This document shows positions 22,003-33,957 of a DNA stretch of 64,000 bases, piece after piece. Every line of letters begins with the position of its first letter. Within the stretch, counting starts at the first letter, position 1. The position numbers and the translations under genes are program-made. Source of the stretch: Gnetum montanum (lineage: Eukaryota > Streptophyta > Gnetopsida > Gnetales > Gnetaceae); the NCBI GenBank assembly GCA_015680685.1, contig MNCI01003975.1, positions 634,285 to 698,284 on the forward strand, read 5' to 3'. The notes below the pieces were generated by a model that was given only the letters and a program-made list of their open reading frames with translations, searched no databases and had not been told where the DNA came from.

Positions 22003-22932
22003 ACATCCATTAACTGATTCACAATGATGTATACTTGACCCTACATCCTAGAAGTTGAGAACTACCTAGATTGACTTGTACCATTAGTTTAATATTATAA
22101 GGATGATTTCCACTTAAGTTCCTTAGATAGTTTTTCTTCTTATGATCTAGTTGGCCACTAATAAGGCAACTTGAATAGTCACAATGAACAAGCCCAACCT
22201 TTCTTTAGAGGAAATAAGCAAGGAATCCATGAATAGATCCCTCACTTAAAGACTATTGCTAGAGCTACTATTGAGACCCACCACTACTGGATTCCTTGAC
22301 CTAGTTAAACATGTTAGGTTTACTCTAAGGAGGAGGATTCCCTTCTAGTCCTAGTCATGATGTGCCACCTCAGCATGCGAACTCTTCTTCAAATCTATTT
22401 CTTGAACCTACTCATCTTCATACATCTAAAGATGAAGAGAAACAAGATGATCTTTGATTGATGCACACAACCCACAAATAAACCATATTGCACCTAACAT
22501 CATTCTACTAAATATGAAGCATGTACATAATAAGTTCTAAGAACGTCATGTCATACTTAAGCATAATATAATTGCTTTAATAAACATCATAGAATCTCCT
22601 TTACTTGGCATGCACATATTTAATAAAAATATAACATTCCTTGAACACATGTAAGAACTCATCCCATAGAACATCAATGTTCTTCCATTTAACCCTTTTC
22701 TAGGTTTTCCATTAGTAACAAGCTACACCTTTAAGCTAATACACTTTCATTGAGTTTGCTACTTAGGAGTGTATCCCAACTTAAAAGGTTTTCTCAACTT
22801 ACTAAGTCATCTAGTAGCTTTGATGGAATCTTCCTCACTAATAAGGTTGGGAGGTTATAACTTATAAATTTGCTCCATAAGTTTCCAGCCCATGGACTAC
22901 TTTCCACTATCAAAAACACTACCATAGGATGG
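22003..22932 (-). pseudogene. Ty3/gypsy gag, middle and zinc knuckle (old element)
   Basis: Minus-strand remnant of chromovirus gag. Around 22700-22600 a frame reads W..IDVLWDEFLHVFKECY.F followed by F...LI, resembling the retrotransposon gag W..F...F...Y...... block. Near 22165-22130 CLISGQLDHKKKNY corresponds to a CCHC nucleocapsid knuckle (C-x2-C-x4-H-x4-C) with the second and last Cys changed to Ser and Tyr. It is bounded by element A on one side and element B on the other, and heavily broken. Confidence 0.65.
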
Positions 22933-23839
22933 TGATGAGAGCAATTACTCTAGCAGTTTATTCTAATTATTAGAGCACTTACTCTAGTAGTTTATTCTAA
23001 TTATTAAAGCAATTACTCTAGTAGTTTATTCTAATTATTAGAGTGGTTACTCTAATTATTAGAGTAGTTGCTCCCAAGCCTATAAATACAATGCCCAGGT
23101 GCACAATTGGAAGGAAGTATTTTAGCAGTCAAGTAGCGAAACTCTTGTAGTTAGAGTCTTTTCCAAGTGCCCACAACAGGAGGTCTAAGTGTGGACGGAT
23201 CTTTATTTGAGCATTGTGTACCTAAGCACACCTTGTGTACGGAAATAAAGACGAGCTCTTCAATTCATCCTTGCAGCACTTGAGATTTGTTTTCTTACAC
23301 ATTTATTTTATTTTATTTTATTATGCATTTATTTTATTCTATTTTATTTTATGCACTTTACATTTATGTTATTAGCGTAACAATTCATTTTGATAAATTA
23401 AGAAAATCGTTAAATTACACTTAGTACGATCACTTTGAGCATGTGTGTAACACTTGCTAACCCATTAACTATTAGTGTTTGGTAATCCCAGTAGTGTTGA
23501 ACTAGTTCAGGATGTGTACGGCAAGTGAGAATAGATGCTGGTGTTAGGATTAGTTGGAACTTAGTTATTGAGTAGTTAAGATAAATTAGTCACTTAGTTA
23601 TCTCTCTTCTCCCTTATTAGCATAGGACATAAAAACATAAAAGCTATAAAAATCATATGCCTCAAGCTTACTTAACCATACAATCGTGACATACAGGTAA
23701 GCTTGGGAAGACAATGATTAACCAACCTGTCCTTGTTCCACAAGGGTGCATAAGCATGTAGTCCTTGGAATTCAACTTGATCATGCGTGAAACGCTCGTA
23801 TTCGTATGGTTGAGCGTAGGGGTACCTCGTCGCTCATTA
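22933..23839 (+). repeat. 5' LTR of gypsy element B (907 bp)
   Basis: Starts TGATGAGAGCAATTACTC and ends CTCATTA; the sister copy at 32761-33662 ends CTCATCA. Flanks GATGG (22928-22932) and AATGG (33663-33667) give a 5-bp duplication with one change. The U3 holds three 34-bp tandem units (22941-23042) plus partial copies, each with TTACTCTAG and TCTAATTATTA. TATAAATA lies at 23081 and AATAAAGACG near 23242. The 3' LTR has the same array. Confidence 0.95.
22941..23063 (+). repeat. 34-bp tandem repeats in the U3 of element B LTR
   Basis: Units begin at 22941, 22975 and 23009, followed by a 21-bp partial copy from 23043. Each unit carries ACTCTAG.AG then TTTATTCTAATTATTA. The same array is at about 32770-32895 in the 3' LTR. 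Tandem U3 repeats commonly act as transcription enhancers in plant LTRs; this function is inferred here. Confidence 0.85.
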
Positions 23840-23840
23840 T

Positions 23841-23859
23841 TGGCACCATTGCCAGGGAC
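23841..23859 (+). other. Primer binding site (tRNA-Asp type) of element B
   Basis: TGGCACCATTGCCAGGGAC follows the LTR by one base and differs from TGGCGCCGTTGCCGGGGAC at three positions, all G to A. It is better preserved than in element A. Confidence 0.88.
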
Positions 23860-23973
23860 TTAGTTGTTTGTGCGCTAACTAGAACATAGGAAATCATTCA
23901 CATCATTGGAACAAATCCTTAGGGTTGGTTGAGAAAATAATAAACAAGAATAGATTGCACACTGAATAGAAAA

Positions 23974-26150
23974 GTATGTCTCCTTCTTTGTACGAAAGTG
24001 CCTCACTGCCTAGGTCTGAAACAAGAAATAGTTGGTGGCGTAATACATATGACGTTGATCCACCAGTCCCTCAACAAGTTCGAGTGGTATATATTCATCC
24101 CGATGAGTATATACCAGACTTCACCTTTATCCTCCATCAAGATGAAAAACTACATTGGTGATACTTAGATGGTAACATAGTGTTACCTCCTGATGGTTCA
24201 GTCTCGAGCATGCTTCTTCATGCTCTCACATGAATTGGCATGTCATACTTACACACAGAATATGTTGTGCAAGATCATGACTTAAGAGAATACCATCCCA
24301 TAGAGGCACAACATCAAAGGAACTTGCAACAGGAGAGACAACATAATTCTTTGAAGGATAAGTGGTCCCATGATGCCCCACATGTCTTAAGTGAAAATGA
24401 GGGTGGGGAACCTACCTTAGGAAGTTTCCCACACAATGATGTTCCTCCCCTTGACTTTGGCCAAGGGGTTGTGTATCAAAACCTTCATTCCACTATTCAT
24501 AACCCAGGTTCTGATATCCATGGGCACAAAGGGTCCAAAAAAGGGACACAGACTCATGATAAAGGTGGGCATTCTGATCATGGTAGTAGACACCATCATG
24601 GTGACGGTTCTTCTTCTTCTTCACCTTCATCATCTCCTTCATTCTCTCCTTTAGTATCTGAATGTAATCATAAAGAAAAGGACCATGGGAATAAAGGTAG
24701 GCAAAGTGGAAGTCATAGATGAAACAACTAGGAAAGGGGACGAGGGTACTCTAGAGAGTCATGAGATAGAATAAGGGAGAGTAGGGAATAACGTAGGCAT
24801 CATAGATGCCATGGACGAGACGATCATGATGAACCCCTACTCGCTACTCGAAGTATGTTAGACATAACTGAGGCTGTTAGAATTCCAACAAGGCACCAAA
24901 AAGATAGTAGAATCAAGAGATTAGATATGAACAATATCCCACGATTTGAAGGGGGATACAACGCTAATCCTCAGAATCGTTTACAAGCATTCCATGATGC
25001 GTGAGCCTTACAAAACATAGAGAATAAATGGAAAAAACTTAAGTTGTTCCCATAGACACTAGTTAAAGAAGCGGAAAGCTAGTACCAATCCTTAGAACTA
25101 GAATCTATTCATAGATGGAGTACTATGTTAGAATTATTCAAAAATAAGTACCAAACGTACTCCTGAGTCTCCAACCTATGAAAGCAAATCCAAGGCTGGA
25201 AACAAGGAGGACATGAACCCTTGGATGCTACCATGGGTTGATATTATGCACTATTACATCATTGTCTTGGCCATGGTTATTCGTAAAGGGATCAACTGCT
25301 CCATCTCGTAGATGGGCTTAGGCATGAAACAAGAAGAACCCTTAAGACTTATTCCCAAGGAAGAATACCCGTGCTTAGGTTCCATCAAATCCAAAGACTA
25401 TTGCAGCAAGTTGCTAAGAAAGAAGGTGAGCTATGGAAGAGAGAAAGTACAGAAGAGTATAACCAAGATCCTTCCCTCCAGAAGAGGGGAGTAAGATTTT
25501 TTGAGGATGAAGAAGAGTCACCACTTGAAGAGATGGTGAATAGGAAAAATTTTCCTATCCAAACGATGACATCAGAAGTTTCAGCAAAGGTAGACCAAAT
25601 GTGGGATTCCTTAGACAATAAATTTCAAACTATTCTTAAAATAGTAGAGGAGTCTAGAGAGCAAGGTAGTGATTGCGAAAAAAGAAAAAAGAAAAAACCT
25701 AAACATGCACATAGCAAGGGTAAGGGCAAAGTTACCATCATTGAAGAGGTTGTGGATTCAGAAATAGATAATGATAGTGGATGCGAGATTTGTCAATATG
25801 ACCATCCTAACGGATGTTGCCCTGTAATCTCACATTTGTAGGAGTCTGGGGTGTATGAACTTAACCCATGATTAAACAAAAAGCAAACACCCCAAAGGTT
25901 ACCTTATTCTCAAGGCAACCCAAGGCAGTTCCACTAATCCTTAACATATTATTCCAGTGGAACTCCACCACAACCGATTGAGCAATATCAATAGTGGAAA
26001 CACCCACAATCATGGGGAATGCCACCACCAAGGCAATAGTATTTGATGAGTGGCGAGATACCCCTACACTCAACCATACAAATACGAGCATTCTCACTCG
26101 CGATCCGGTCGAACTCCGCAAACGAACTAGTTGTGGCACCTAGACAATTA
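23974..26150 (+). pseudogene. Element B gag
   Basis: The frame starts MSPSLYESASLPRSE at 23974. It contains NIVLPPDG and EYHPIEAQ blocks shared with element A, then a Gly/His/Ser-rich stretch (about 24490-24650, HGHKGSKKG, HHHGDG, SSSSSPSSS). A gag core near 24900-25300 has IPRFEGGYN.NPQNRLQAFH and W..ML.LFKNKYQ. A charged segment with EEDE runs and KKKKPK follows, and a nucleocapsid-like CEICQYDHPNGCC near 25775-25815 (C-x2-C-x3-H-x3-C). Capsid/nucleocapsid would package element RNA. Several in-frame stops (for example at 24161, 24720-24770 and 25841) break it. Confidence 0.78.
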
Positions 26151-26159
26151 TCCTTAGGT

Positions 26160-26812
26160 CGTAGTTTGCTATCTTCCCACCTGGACTAGTATTATATTTG
26201 TCACATATGGTTTAGTCCAGAGTGAGGTGTATGATGGGTTTCCTAATCTAATGCTACTCCTGAAGGCAATGGAAAATAATATTAACTAAGCTAAGCTAGG
26301 AGGGAAAGGGTAAGAGAATCTAATCTAGCCTAAGTGCAATGAACATCCATTCCTTGATCATCCATACACATCTTGGACTTCATGCATGATTATCACTGGG
26401 ATTACCAAGCGCAGATCTCAGGTATGCCACTGGGCTACAAGTAGTCACACTTAAATTCTTGTAATCAAGTCGTACTCATTCCACATTCTAAGAGTTTAAG
26501 GGTGAGAGAGAGACTAATTAAGAAAGTAATAAATAAAAATTAAATAAATAAATAAATAAAAAGTGAATGCTGCAATGATGAAGTAATCTTGATCTTTCTT
26601 GCCAATCATGTGCGTGTCCAAGTACATCACACTCGAATAAAGGATGTCGTACAATTACATTCACCACATTGTGGGCAAACACTAGAAAATAATCTATCTC
26701 TAGAGGGATCAAACTACTAGAGCTTCACTACAATCTAACTCCTAATGATGAACAAGGAAGAGTTGCTTCTTATTTATAGACATTGTAGCGGACTACGATA
26801 TCGCGTCCCATC
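26160..26812 (-). mobile_element. Probable solo LTR or small LTR-derived insertion in element B
   Basis: This AT-rich non-coding block separates gag (ends near 26150) from the continuation at 26815. The continuation reads HQYPYR, then YGYYVQQAISKHD, typical of the gag-protease linker. On the minus strand a TATAAATAAGAAG box (about 26774-26786) is followed by a T-rich leader, as in an LTR. A run of AAATAAATAAATAAATAAA is at about 26544-26560. Ends and target duplication were not resolved. Confidence 0.4.
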
Positions 26813-26814
26813 AG

Positions 26815-27890
26815 TATCCTTACCGATAACTTGACCCGTATGGATATTACGTGCAGCAAGCAATCTCCAAACATGACTCTACTGGTCACATCACTCCTCA
26901 AACTCACTACCAAGCCCATGAGTATTATGGGACTCCCTCTTCTAGACGCAATATTCCGCAAGCATATCATCCTTCTCATCTAGCCACATCTCTTCCACCA
27001 ATAGCTCCACTCCCACCTGCTCCAACTATGCAGGGTGAAATCCCTACCCAGCCGCAGCAATGTAATGCCACAAGGGTTGTTAACTCTCAACCTACTGTTG
27101 CTTCCAACAACCACATGAAGAAAAGACCTTTTTTTAGAATCAACAGACTAACCAAGCCCTTGCAATCACAAGCGGCTGATTCCTTAGACGCCTCAGTATC
27201 AATCAAAGCTTTGAAGCCTCCTTCAACTCAACCACCGCACTCAACGCATATGGTCATGCTAACACATGTTGTCACCGATTGGATCAAAGCTGGCCATCAT
27301 GCCAGAAAATTTTCTGATCCTAGGAGTCCTATGATATACTTACAAATAACTGGAAATGCACCGTGCAAGGCTCTTTTGGATTCAGGTTCCAGTGTCAACT
27401 TGATTTCTCAAGAAATGTACAAGGCCTAGAACCTGCCTCCATTAAAAAAGAGTAACATTTGTCTAGAGCTGGTTGACTAGTCCATCACTTTCCCATTGGA
27501 ATTGGTGGAAGATATTGTTACCACTATTTGTGGGTGGTCATACCCAGCTAACTTCCTAGTGATTCAGGTGAACAACGGTAAGGGGGACTTCCCAATCATA
27601 ATGGGAAGAGCATAGCTAAGCACCATCGATGCAAACCTAGGAATCCATGATCTTTCCCTAGAAATATCAAAGGAAAATACATTCAGAAAGATTAAGAAGA
27701 AGAAAGTTTTGTGCATCGCATACAGTGACACAGGGTGTAATTGCGTGCAGAGGTCATAGTTTGTGCAAAGTTTAGCATTGCCTACATGCAATCAGTGTGC
27801 ATAAGTGATTAACATACAAAGATTCCTGTATGCAATAGCCACACGATAGGAAGACACCATGTCATTGACAGCTAATCAAGAAAGCAGTTC
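26815..27890 (+). pseudogene. Element B protease (retropepsin) with upstream linker
   Basis: A 192-codon open piece (26851-27429) begins with a Pro/Gln/His-rich linker and ends in a retropepsin: VYLQ-like strand, CKALLDSGSSVNLIS with catalytic Asp in a D-S-G triad, as expected for an aspartic protease that matures Gag-Pol. After a stop the domain continues with ICGWSYPANFLVIQ, FPIIMGRA (for (I/L)(I/L)GRPW) and STIDA, then IAYSDTGCNCVQ. The active-site motif itself is intact. Confidence 0.85.
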
Positions 27891-27899
27891 ACTCACATG

Positions 27900-29100
27900 C
27901 ATGGAATCGAGCGTTTGACTTATGCTTACATCGATAGCATAGATGCATTAAAGCAAGTCCATTGTCAACTTTCAAGTCTTAACCTTGAAAATATCAAATG
28001 GGGGAAGTTGGAAATCCCTAAGAAATTTAAGCAGGAGCCCCTTGAACTGAAAGCATTGCCCACTAGTATGGAATACAAGTTTCTTAAAAATGGAAACCTA
28101 GTAATTATCAATGCTAATCTTTCTCCTCAATAGAAAGAAGAACTACTGAAGGTAATAAATAAATGGTCGGAAGCCTCTACTTGGTTATATCCTGAATTAA
28201 CTAGACTAGATCCTAGGATATGCCAACATAGAATTTACACTGACCCCTTCATGAAGCCTCGAAGACAATTGCAGAGGCAATTGAACCCTAAACTGAAGCA
28301 AGTAGTTAAGGAAGAAATCAACAGCTTCTCAAGGTTGGTTCATATACCCCATTACTGATAGCGAATGGCTTAGCCCCTTAGTTATTGTGCCTAAAAAGGG
28401 AGGTAAATGGAGGGTGTGCATAGATTTTAGGCTACTAAATATGGCAACATTCAAAGATCACTTTCCATTTCCATTTGTCGACCAAGTCTTAAACACCATC
28501 GCAGGGCATTGCTATTATAGTCTTTTGGATGAATATAGCAAATATAACCAAATACAAATAGCCCCAGAAGACCAAGCCAAGACTACGTTCACCAGTCCTT
28601 AGGGAATGTTTGCATACAAACAGATGTCATTTGGCTTATGCAATGCCCCTGCAACATTTCAATGACTAGTTCTAAGCATCTTCCAATAGAAGATAGGAAA
28701 TGGTGTGGAGGTCTTTATGGACAACTTCTCCACTTATGGAGCAAACTTTGATCAAGCCTTGGACAGTTTGAAGAAAGTGTTAAAAAGGTGTAGAAACTAA
28801 TTTGAGGCTCAATTGGAAAAAAAGCCATTTGATGGTCCAGGAAGGCATAGTACTAGGGCACAAAATCTCACACATAGGGATAGAGGTAGACCCCAAGAAA
28901 ATCAAAATTATCCAAGGAATTACTCGTCAACCAGAAACTATCAAAGATATTCGATCATTCCTTGAACATACTAGCTACTATAGGAGATTTATTGAGAACT
29001 TTTTAAAAGTTGCCAAACCATTGGTGGAATTAACAAAAAAGCACATACCTTTCGAGTGGACTAGGAAATACAAATTATCTTTTCAAACTCTAAAATAGAA
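27900..29100 (+). pseudogene. Element B reverse transcriptase
   Basis: In order: KFKQEPLELKALPTSMEYKF, LYPELTRLDPRICQHRIYTD, LNPKLKQVVKEEI, PKKGGKWRVCIDFRLLNM, FPFPFVDQVLNTIAGHCYYS and EYSKYNQIQIAPEDQAKTTF. Then come FGLCNAPATFQ (interrupted by TGA) and VFMDNFSTYG at about 28713 for the catalytic FMDDFS (second Asp changed to Asn). Next are LVLNW-like LRLNWKKSHLMVQEGIVLGH and DPKKIKIIQGI, ending YYRRFIENFLKVAKPL. Clear OTA-type RT with stops and one or more frameshifts near 28318-28380. Confidence 0.9.
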
Positions 29101-29530
29101 GCTAGTAGAAGCACCCATTCTATAAGCTCCTGACTAGTCCAAACCATTCCATATCATGATTGATGCATCCAACTATGCCTTAGGAGCTGTACATACACAG
29201 TTAGATGACCAAAATCATCTATATTACATCCACTATGTAAGTACAAGTATCGCTAGTGCACAACTTAACTATACTACCACAAAGAAAGAATTAATGGTTG
29301 TAGTGTTTGCACTAGAAACGTTTAGACACTATGTATTGGGATATAAAGTATATATACATACAGATCATAGTGCAATAAGGTTCCTCATGAATAAGCCAAT
29401 GGTAAGCCCTCATATCATAAGATGGATTGTAATCTTATAAGAGTTCGATCTTACGATGATCAATCGTAAAGGCACCGAGCACGTAGTTGCTGATCATTTA
29501 TATCGATTGTGATGTGACAACAAAGAGCAT
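29100..29530 (+). pseudogene. Element B RNase H
   Basis: A 94-codon open frame (29156-29437) reads MIDASNYALGAVHTQLDDQ, YIHYVSTSIASAQLNYTTTK, KELMVVVFALETFRHYVLGY and KVYIHTDHSAIRFLMNKP. The catalytic positions D (IDAS), E (KELM) and D (TDHSA) are all kept. The stop after 29437 precedes the ADHL end motif (VADHLYRL). Confidence 0.92.
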
Positions 29531-29699
29531 GAGTATCCAATTTCTAATTATTTTCTTGATGAATTCCTCTTTGTTGGTGTAGTGAATAATCAATCACTCA
29601 TGGAGAAAAATTGGTACAGTAGCATTCTTACATGTCCCCTCACCCAACAAATACCACAAGAGTTAAACCTTAAGAAGAAATAACAGTTTCTTCACCGAG

Positions 29700-30833
29700 C
29701 CAAGTACTTTATGAAAATCAATGGGCAACTTCACAAAGTGTGTCCTGATGGCTTAGTTTGATGGTGTGTTCTTGATATAGATCAACTGCAAGTTCTCCAA
29801 GATGCTCATGAGGGTCCTTGTGGGGGTCATTATGCTGAGAGATGAACGGCCATCAAGATCTTTCTTGCAGGATATTATTGGCCTACATTGTTTTGAGATG
29901 TCCATTAATTCATCCAATCTTGTGAGTGTTGTCAATGTGATAGGGGAATGACTGCTAGAATGGAGGGTCTACAACAATGGATTCAACTGTTAGAACCCTT
30001 CGACATTTGAGGAATTGATTTTATGGGATCAATTACACCAATGTCCAATGGAAAAGCCTATATCATTATTGCTATTGATTACCTAACTAAATGGGTAGAA
30101 GCAACTACTGTTAAGGATTGTACATCATCTACAGCTATACAATTTGTTCAACAATAAATCATAAACAGGTTTGGTGTGTTGTGTGCACTTATTTCAGACA
30201 ATGGTACACACTTCACAGGTTCAACTTTTTAAAAATTAATGCAACACTTAGGGGTTGAGCATAAATTAACTACACCATACCACCCCCAAGCAAACGGTCA
30301 AGTAGAAGTCACCAATAGGGAGATTACGAAGATATTGTCAAGAACCATTAACAAGATTAGGTGAGACTCGTACACTAAACTGAATGATGCTCTTTGGGCA
30401 TACCGCTCCACATAGAAACTCCCTACAGGCTACTCTCCCTATGAGTTAGTGTACAGTAAATTACCAATGCTTCCCATTCAAACTGAGCTCCATACACTAT
30501 CCACAACATGTGACCTCAACCTTAACCTTGATTTAGCACAAAAATAATGGTTAACTTGTTAGATGAAAACCGATTAGCTACCCTGTCATCTAAAAAATTA
30601 CACAAGGCCTTCAATAAACAATGTCGTGACCTAAGAATTAGAAAAGTTAAATATCAGGTAGGAGATAAGGTTCTCTACTGGAATCCCACACATGTACGAC
30701 AACGTACTAAATTTCAAACACTGTGGGAAAGACCTTATATTATTTATGCAGCTTTTCCTTCAGGGGTCATGACAATATACAAACTTGAGAGCCCGAATAA
30801 GAAACTTTTGGTCAACGTGTAACAACCCAAACC
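29700..30833 (+). pseudogene. Element B integrase
   Basis: Zinc region: DAHEGPCGGHYAER then SCECCQCDRGM. The DDE core keeps all three acidic residues: GIDFMGSI, ALISDNGTHFTG and ANGQVEVTNREI. The C-terminal part 30547-30822 is open for 91 codons (HKAFNKQCRDLRIRKVKYQ, GDKVLYWNPTHVRQRTKFQT, LWERPYIIYAAFPSG). There are stops between blocks. Catalytic residues are better preserved than in element A. Confidence 0.9.
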
Positions 30834-32760
30834 TTTCCAGGAGCTTAGGATAACCAGTACACATTCTACCTCTCTTGATGGATAACCTTGCTCACTATTT
30901 CAGATCTCCTCCTTCCAACTTAGTCATGGGAGAGATGGCCACCTATGTTAACCATTCTAGGCCCTCAGTTCTTTTTGAATTTTTGTTTTACACCATCGTT
31001 CATGTTTTTACTATTTCTTTGTTTGCTTGATTTTCTTTTATTCATCATCCAATAACTGCTCATGATGGTGGATTGCATTATATCATATTGATTGCTAATG
31101 TTTGGTTTTTACCTTTGAATTATGATGTTGATATTAAGGTATGGTTCTTTTGGTAAAATAGGCAATGAGTCCATGTTGTCCACTCATCCATACAACTCTA
31201 TGGTCTCCTTTAGCTTGGAACTGTACAATCCCCTTTTTCTAAGTAAATTTATTAATGAATTGGTGGCTAGGTACTTTTCAAACCAAGGAAGTACTCAAAG
31301 GATGAAAAGGGTGTGACTTTAAGGGGATTTGATGCATTTGTGGATGCTTTTTCTTGGGTTTTCCACCATTCTGACATTGTTTAAATATCAAGAAGCTAAG
31401 TGAATAAAAATAATTTTTTGCATGATGTGGTTCTCACGCATAAATATAAAAAAAAGTGAGAATTCAAAGCACACCCCTTAGACATAATAAAGAAATATGG
31501 GCTACAAGCACTGGTTATGACACTAGAAAGACATGTTACCCATGCTTGAAGGTTTCCTCTAACTAAGGCCCTTTCTTGCTTCCTGCTTCTTCATCTTGCT
31601 CGTCTCGGAATGGTGGTGAATTTTTGTGGAAGCATTCTTGTTGCTTCAAGTGGATGGATTAGCCAAGTGTATTGATGCAAGGTCATTGGATGTGGTTTTT
31701 TTGAGTTTAGATTTGGGATGAGTTCTACTTAGTCTCATTAACCATAAAATACACAAGGGACTTTACACAACCTTGTTCTTGGGATTCCATTCCATTCTCT
31801 CCTCTCCATCTTTCTTCCCATTTTCCACCTCATTGTCAATTTTATCATTAGTCCATTCTAGGTTGATGCATTATTTTTCTTTCATGAAATCTTGTGGGTA
31901 AGTTTTTAACTCTTGCTTCCAAATGACATTCCTAGAGCCTATGGACTCTTTGGTTTGTGGGTTTGTTAGGGCATAAAGGGCATGAGCCTACTTTGGGGAG
32001 GACCCACTGGCATTTCTTTTTTGGTGCAATTGTTAACTTCTTTTCCTTAAAAATTTCCTATAATCAATCATTTCTTGTTTCATCCCCATCCATCCATTTT
32101 ATTAGCATTGCCATTAATATTTTTCATCTTTCCTGTTCCTCATGTTTTTCCATCTTATAGCTACCGAAGGTTCACTCTTAGTCGTGGGGGCCCTGGCATA
32201 AATTTTTCAATTTTCTCCATTTTACTATTTTCCTAACCCCTACACCTTGTGTAGTCACCTATGATAAATCTCTAAACCAGTTTCTGCCATAACCACAACT
32301 CAGCCAATGTGCTTCATATCGAGGCAAGGTATCAACTGCATTGTGGTTTATCTATCCTTACTCATTTGTGACTATGTTGTGTGTGTAGATGACGATCATA
32401 CAAACAATGGACTAGGCTTGGAGGAAGCACTCACGATGGACTGGAACTGGAGCATTTAAGAAAGGAGCAAGTCTGCTGGTGTGGCTATGGATAAACAACA
32501 GAAGGCGCAATCTTAGCATTAGCAGCAACACGCTTCATTTTCTTTCTCTCTCTTTCTCTACAAGCTGCCAAATAAAGGCTTGGATGTCATTTATGTATGA
32601 GTGTTCGCCACAATCTTGTAATATGCTTATTAATCCATCACTGGGCATGTTGAGTCTATCATCCCATTTCACCATTAGTTGTCAATTAGTTAATAATCCC
32701 ATACCTTCCCAATATTTTGTAAGGAACTCAAGGACAAGTTTTCATTTAGTCATGTGGGTA
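30834..32760 (+). other. Non-coding 3' region of element B with weak polypurine tract
   Basis: Follows integrase and has local similarity to 19080-21166 of element A (AGTCATGGGAGAGATGG near 30923; GGGCTACAAGCACTGGTTATG near 31498 versus 19978). No env-like or other protein domain is recognised. It ends in TCATGTGGGTA before the 3' LTR. Confidence 0.6.
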
Positions 32761-33662
32761 TGATGAGAGTGGTTACTCTAGTGATTTATTCTAATTATTA
32801 GAGCAGTTACTCTAGCGGTTTGTTCTAATTATTAGAGCAGTTACTCTAGCAGTTTATTCTAATTACTAGAGTGATTACTCTAATTATTAGAGTAGTTGCT
32901 TCCAAGCCTATAAATACAATGCCTAGGTGCATAATTGGAAGGAATTTTTTTAGTAGTCAAGTAGCAAAACTCTTGCAGTTAGAGGATTTTTCAAGTGCCC
33001 GCAATAGGAGGTCTAAGTGTGGAGGGATCTCTATTCGAGCATTGTGTACCTAAGCATACCTTGTGTATGGCAATAAAGACGAGCTCTTCGATTCATCCTT
33101 GCAGCACTTGAGATTTTTTTTCTTACGCATTTATTTTATTTTATTTTCTTATGCATTTATTTTATTTTATTTTATGCACTTTACATTTATGTTATTAGCG
33201 TAGCAATTCATTTTGATCAATTAAGCAAATTGTTAAATTACACTCAGTACGATCACTTCAAGCATGTGTGTAACACTTGGTAACCCAATAACGATTAGCA
33301 TTTGGTAATCCTAGTACTATTTCACTGGTTCAAGATGTGTACGGCAAGTGAGAACGAATGCTGAGGTTAAGATTAGTTAGAACTTAGTTCATGAGTAGTT
33401 AAGATAAATTAGTCACTTATTTATCTCTCTTCTCCCTTATTAGTGTAGGACATAAAAACATAAAATCTATAAAAACAATATGCCTCAAGCTTACTTAACT
33501 ATACAATCATGACATACAGGTAAGCTTGGGAAGACAATGATCAACCAACCCGTCCTTATTCGACAAGGGCGCATAAGCACTTAGTCCTTGGAATTCGACC
33601 GGATCATGCATTAAATTCTTTTATTCGTATGGTTGAGCATGGGGGTACCTCGCTTCTCATCA
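32761..33662 (+). repeat. 3' LTR of element B (902 bp)
   Basis: Pair of 22933-23839 with the same 34-bp U3 repeats, a TATAAATA at 32909 and ending CTCATCA. It is followed by AATGG, the target-duplication partner of GATGG at 22928. Confidence 0.95.
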
Positions 33663-33957
33663 AATGGGATTTGCGAATGATGCATGGTCTACTACCAAAG
33701 AAACTCTAATAGATGTCATTTAATCTTTTCTTATGGTACCTTTGCATGAGAAGCTAGGTTATTATTATTTAACAAGGTCTCTAATTGAGATCCAATGTTC
33801 TTAACATGTGAGCTTAGATCATGTTCATGAGTAAATGTAACATTTGAAGGTCTCACATGTGCATTTCTATCAAATCTATGACCTCTTGTCATCTCTTGGA
33901 TACACAAGTCATAATGTTAACATGGAGTCTTAGAAAACCTTCTCTTTGATACCAACT
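33663..33957 (-). pseudogene. Ty3/gypsy gag N-terminus, leader and primer site (old element)
   Basis: On the minus strand a start codon at 33892 opens MTRGHRFDRNAHVRPSNV, about 54 codons to a TAA, in the place and style of a chromovirus gag start. The primer site (complement of 33936-33954) reads TGGTATCAAAGAGAAGGTT, initiator-Met type, three bases from the LTR. Gag continues beyond element B at 22932. This fixes the orientation and 5' end of the old element. Confidence 0.75.

Larger units (their letters stand above)
22933..33662 (+). mobile_element. Ty3/gypsy element B (OTA group, Athila/Tat-like)
   Basis: 10.7-kb plus-strand element with both LTRs, tRNA-Asp primer site, gag, protease, RT, RNase H, integrase and a 1.9-kb 3' region. 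It is inserted into gag of the old minus-strand gypsy element, 3' on the plus strand from element A. It is the more complete member of the A/B family and shows what A has lost. An AT-rich LTR-like piece (about 26160-26810) interrupts gag-protease. Stops occur throughout. Confidence 0.92.

Noticed and set aside
24240-24722. Gly/His/Ser-rich 160-codon frame considered as an independent gene
   Set aside because: It is collinear with the gag of element B and starts after an in-frame stop; it is part of the broken polyprotein.
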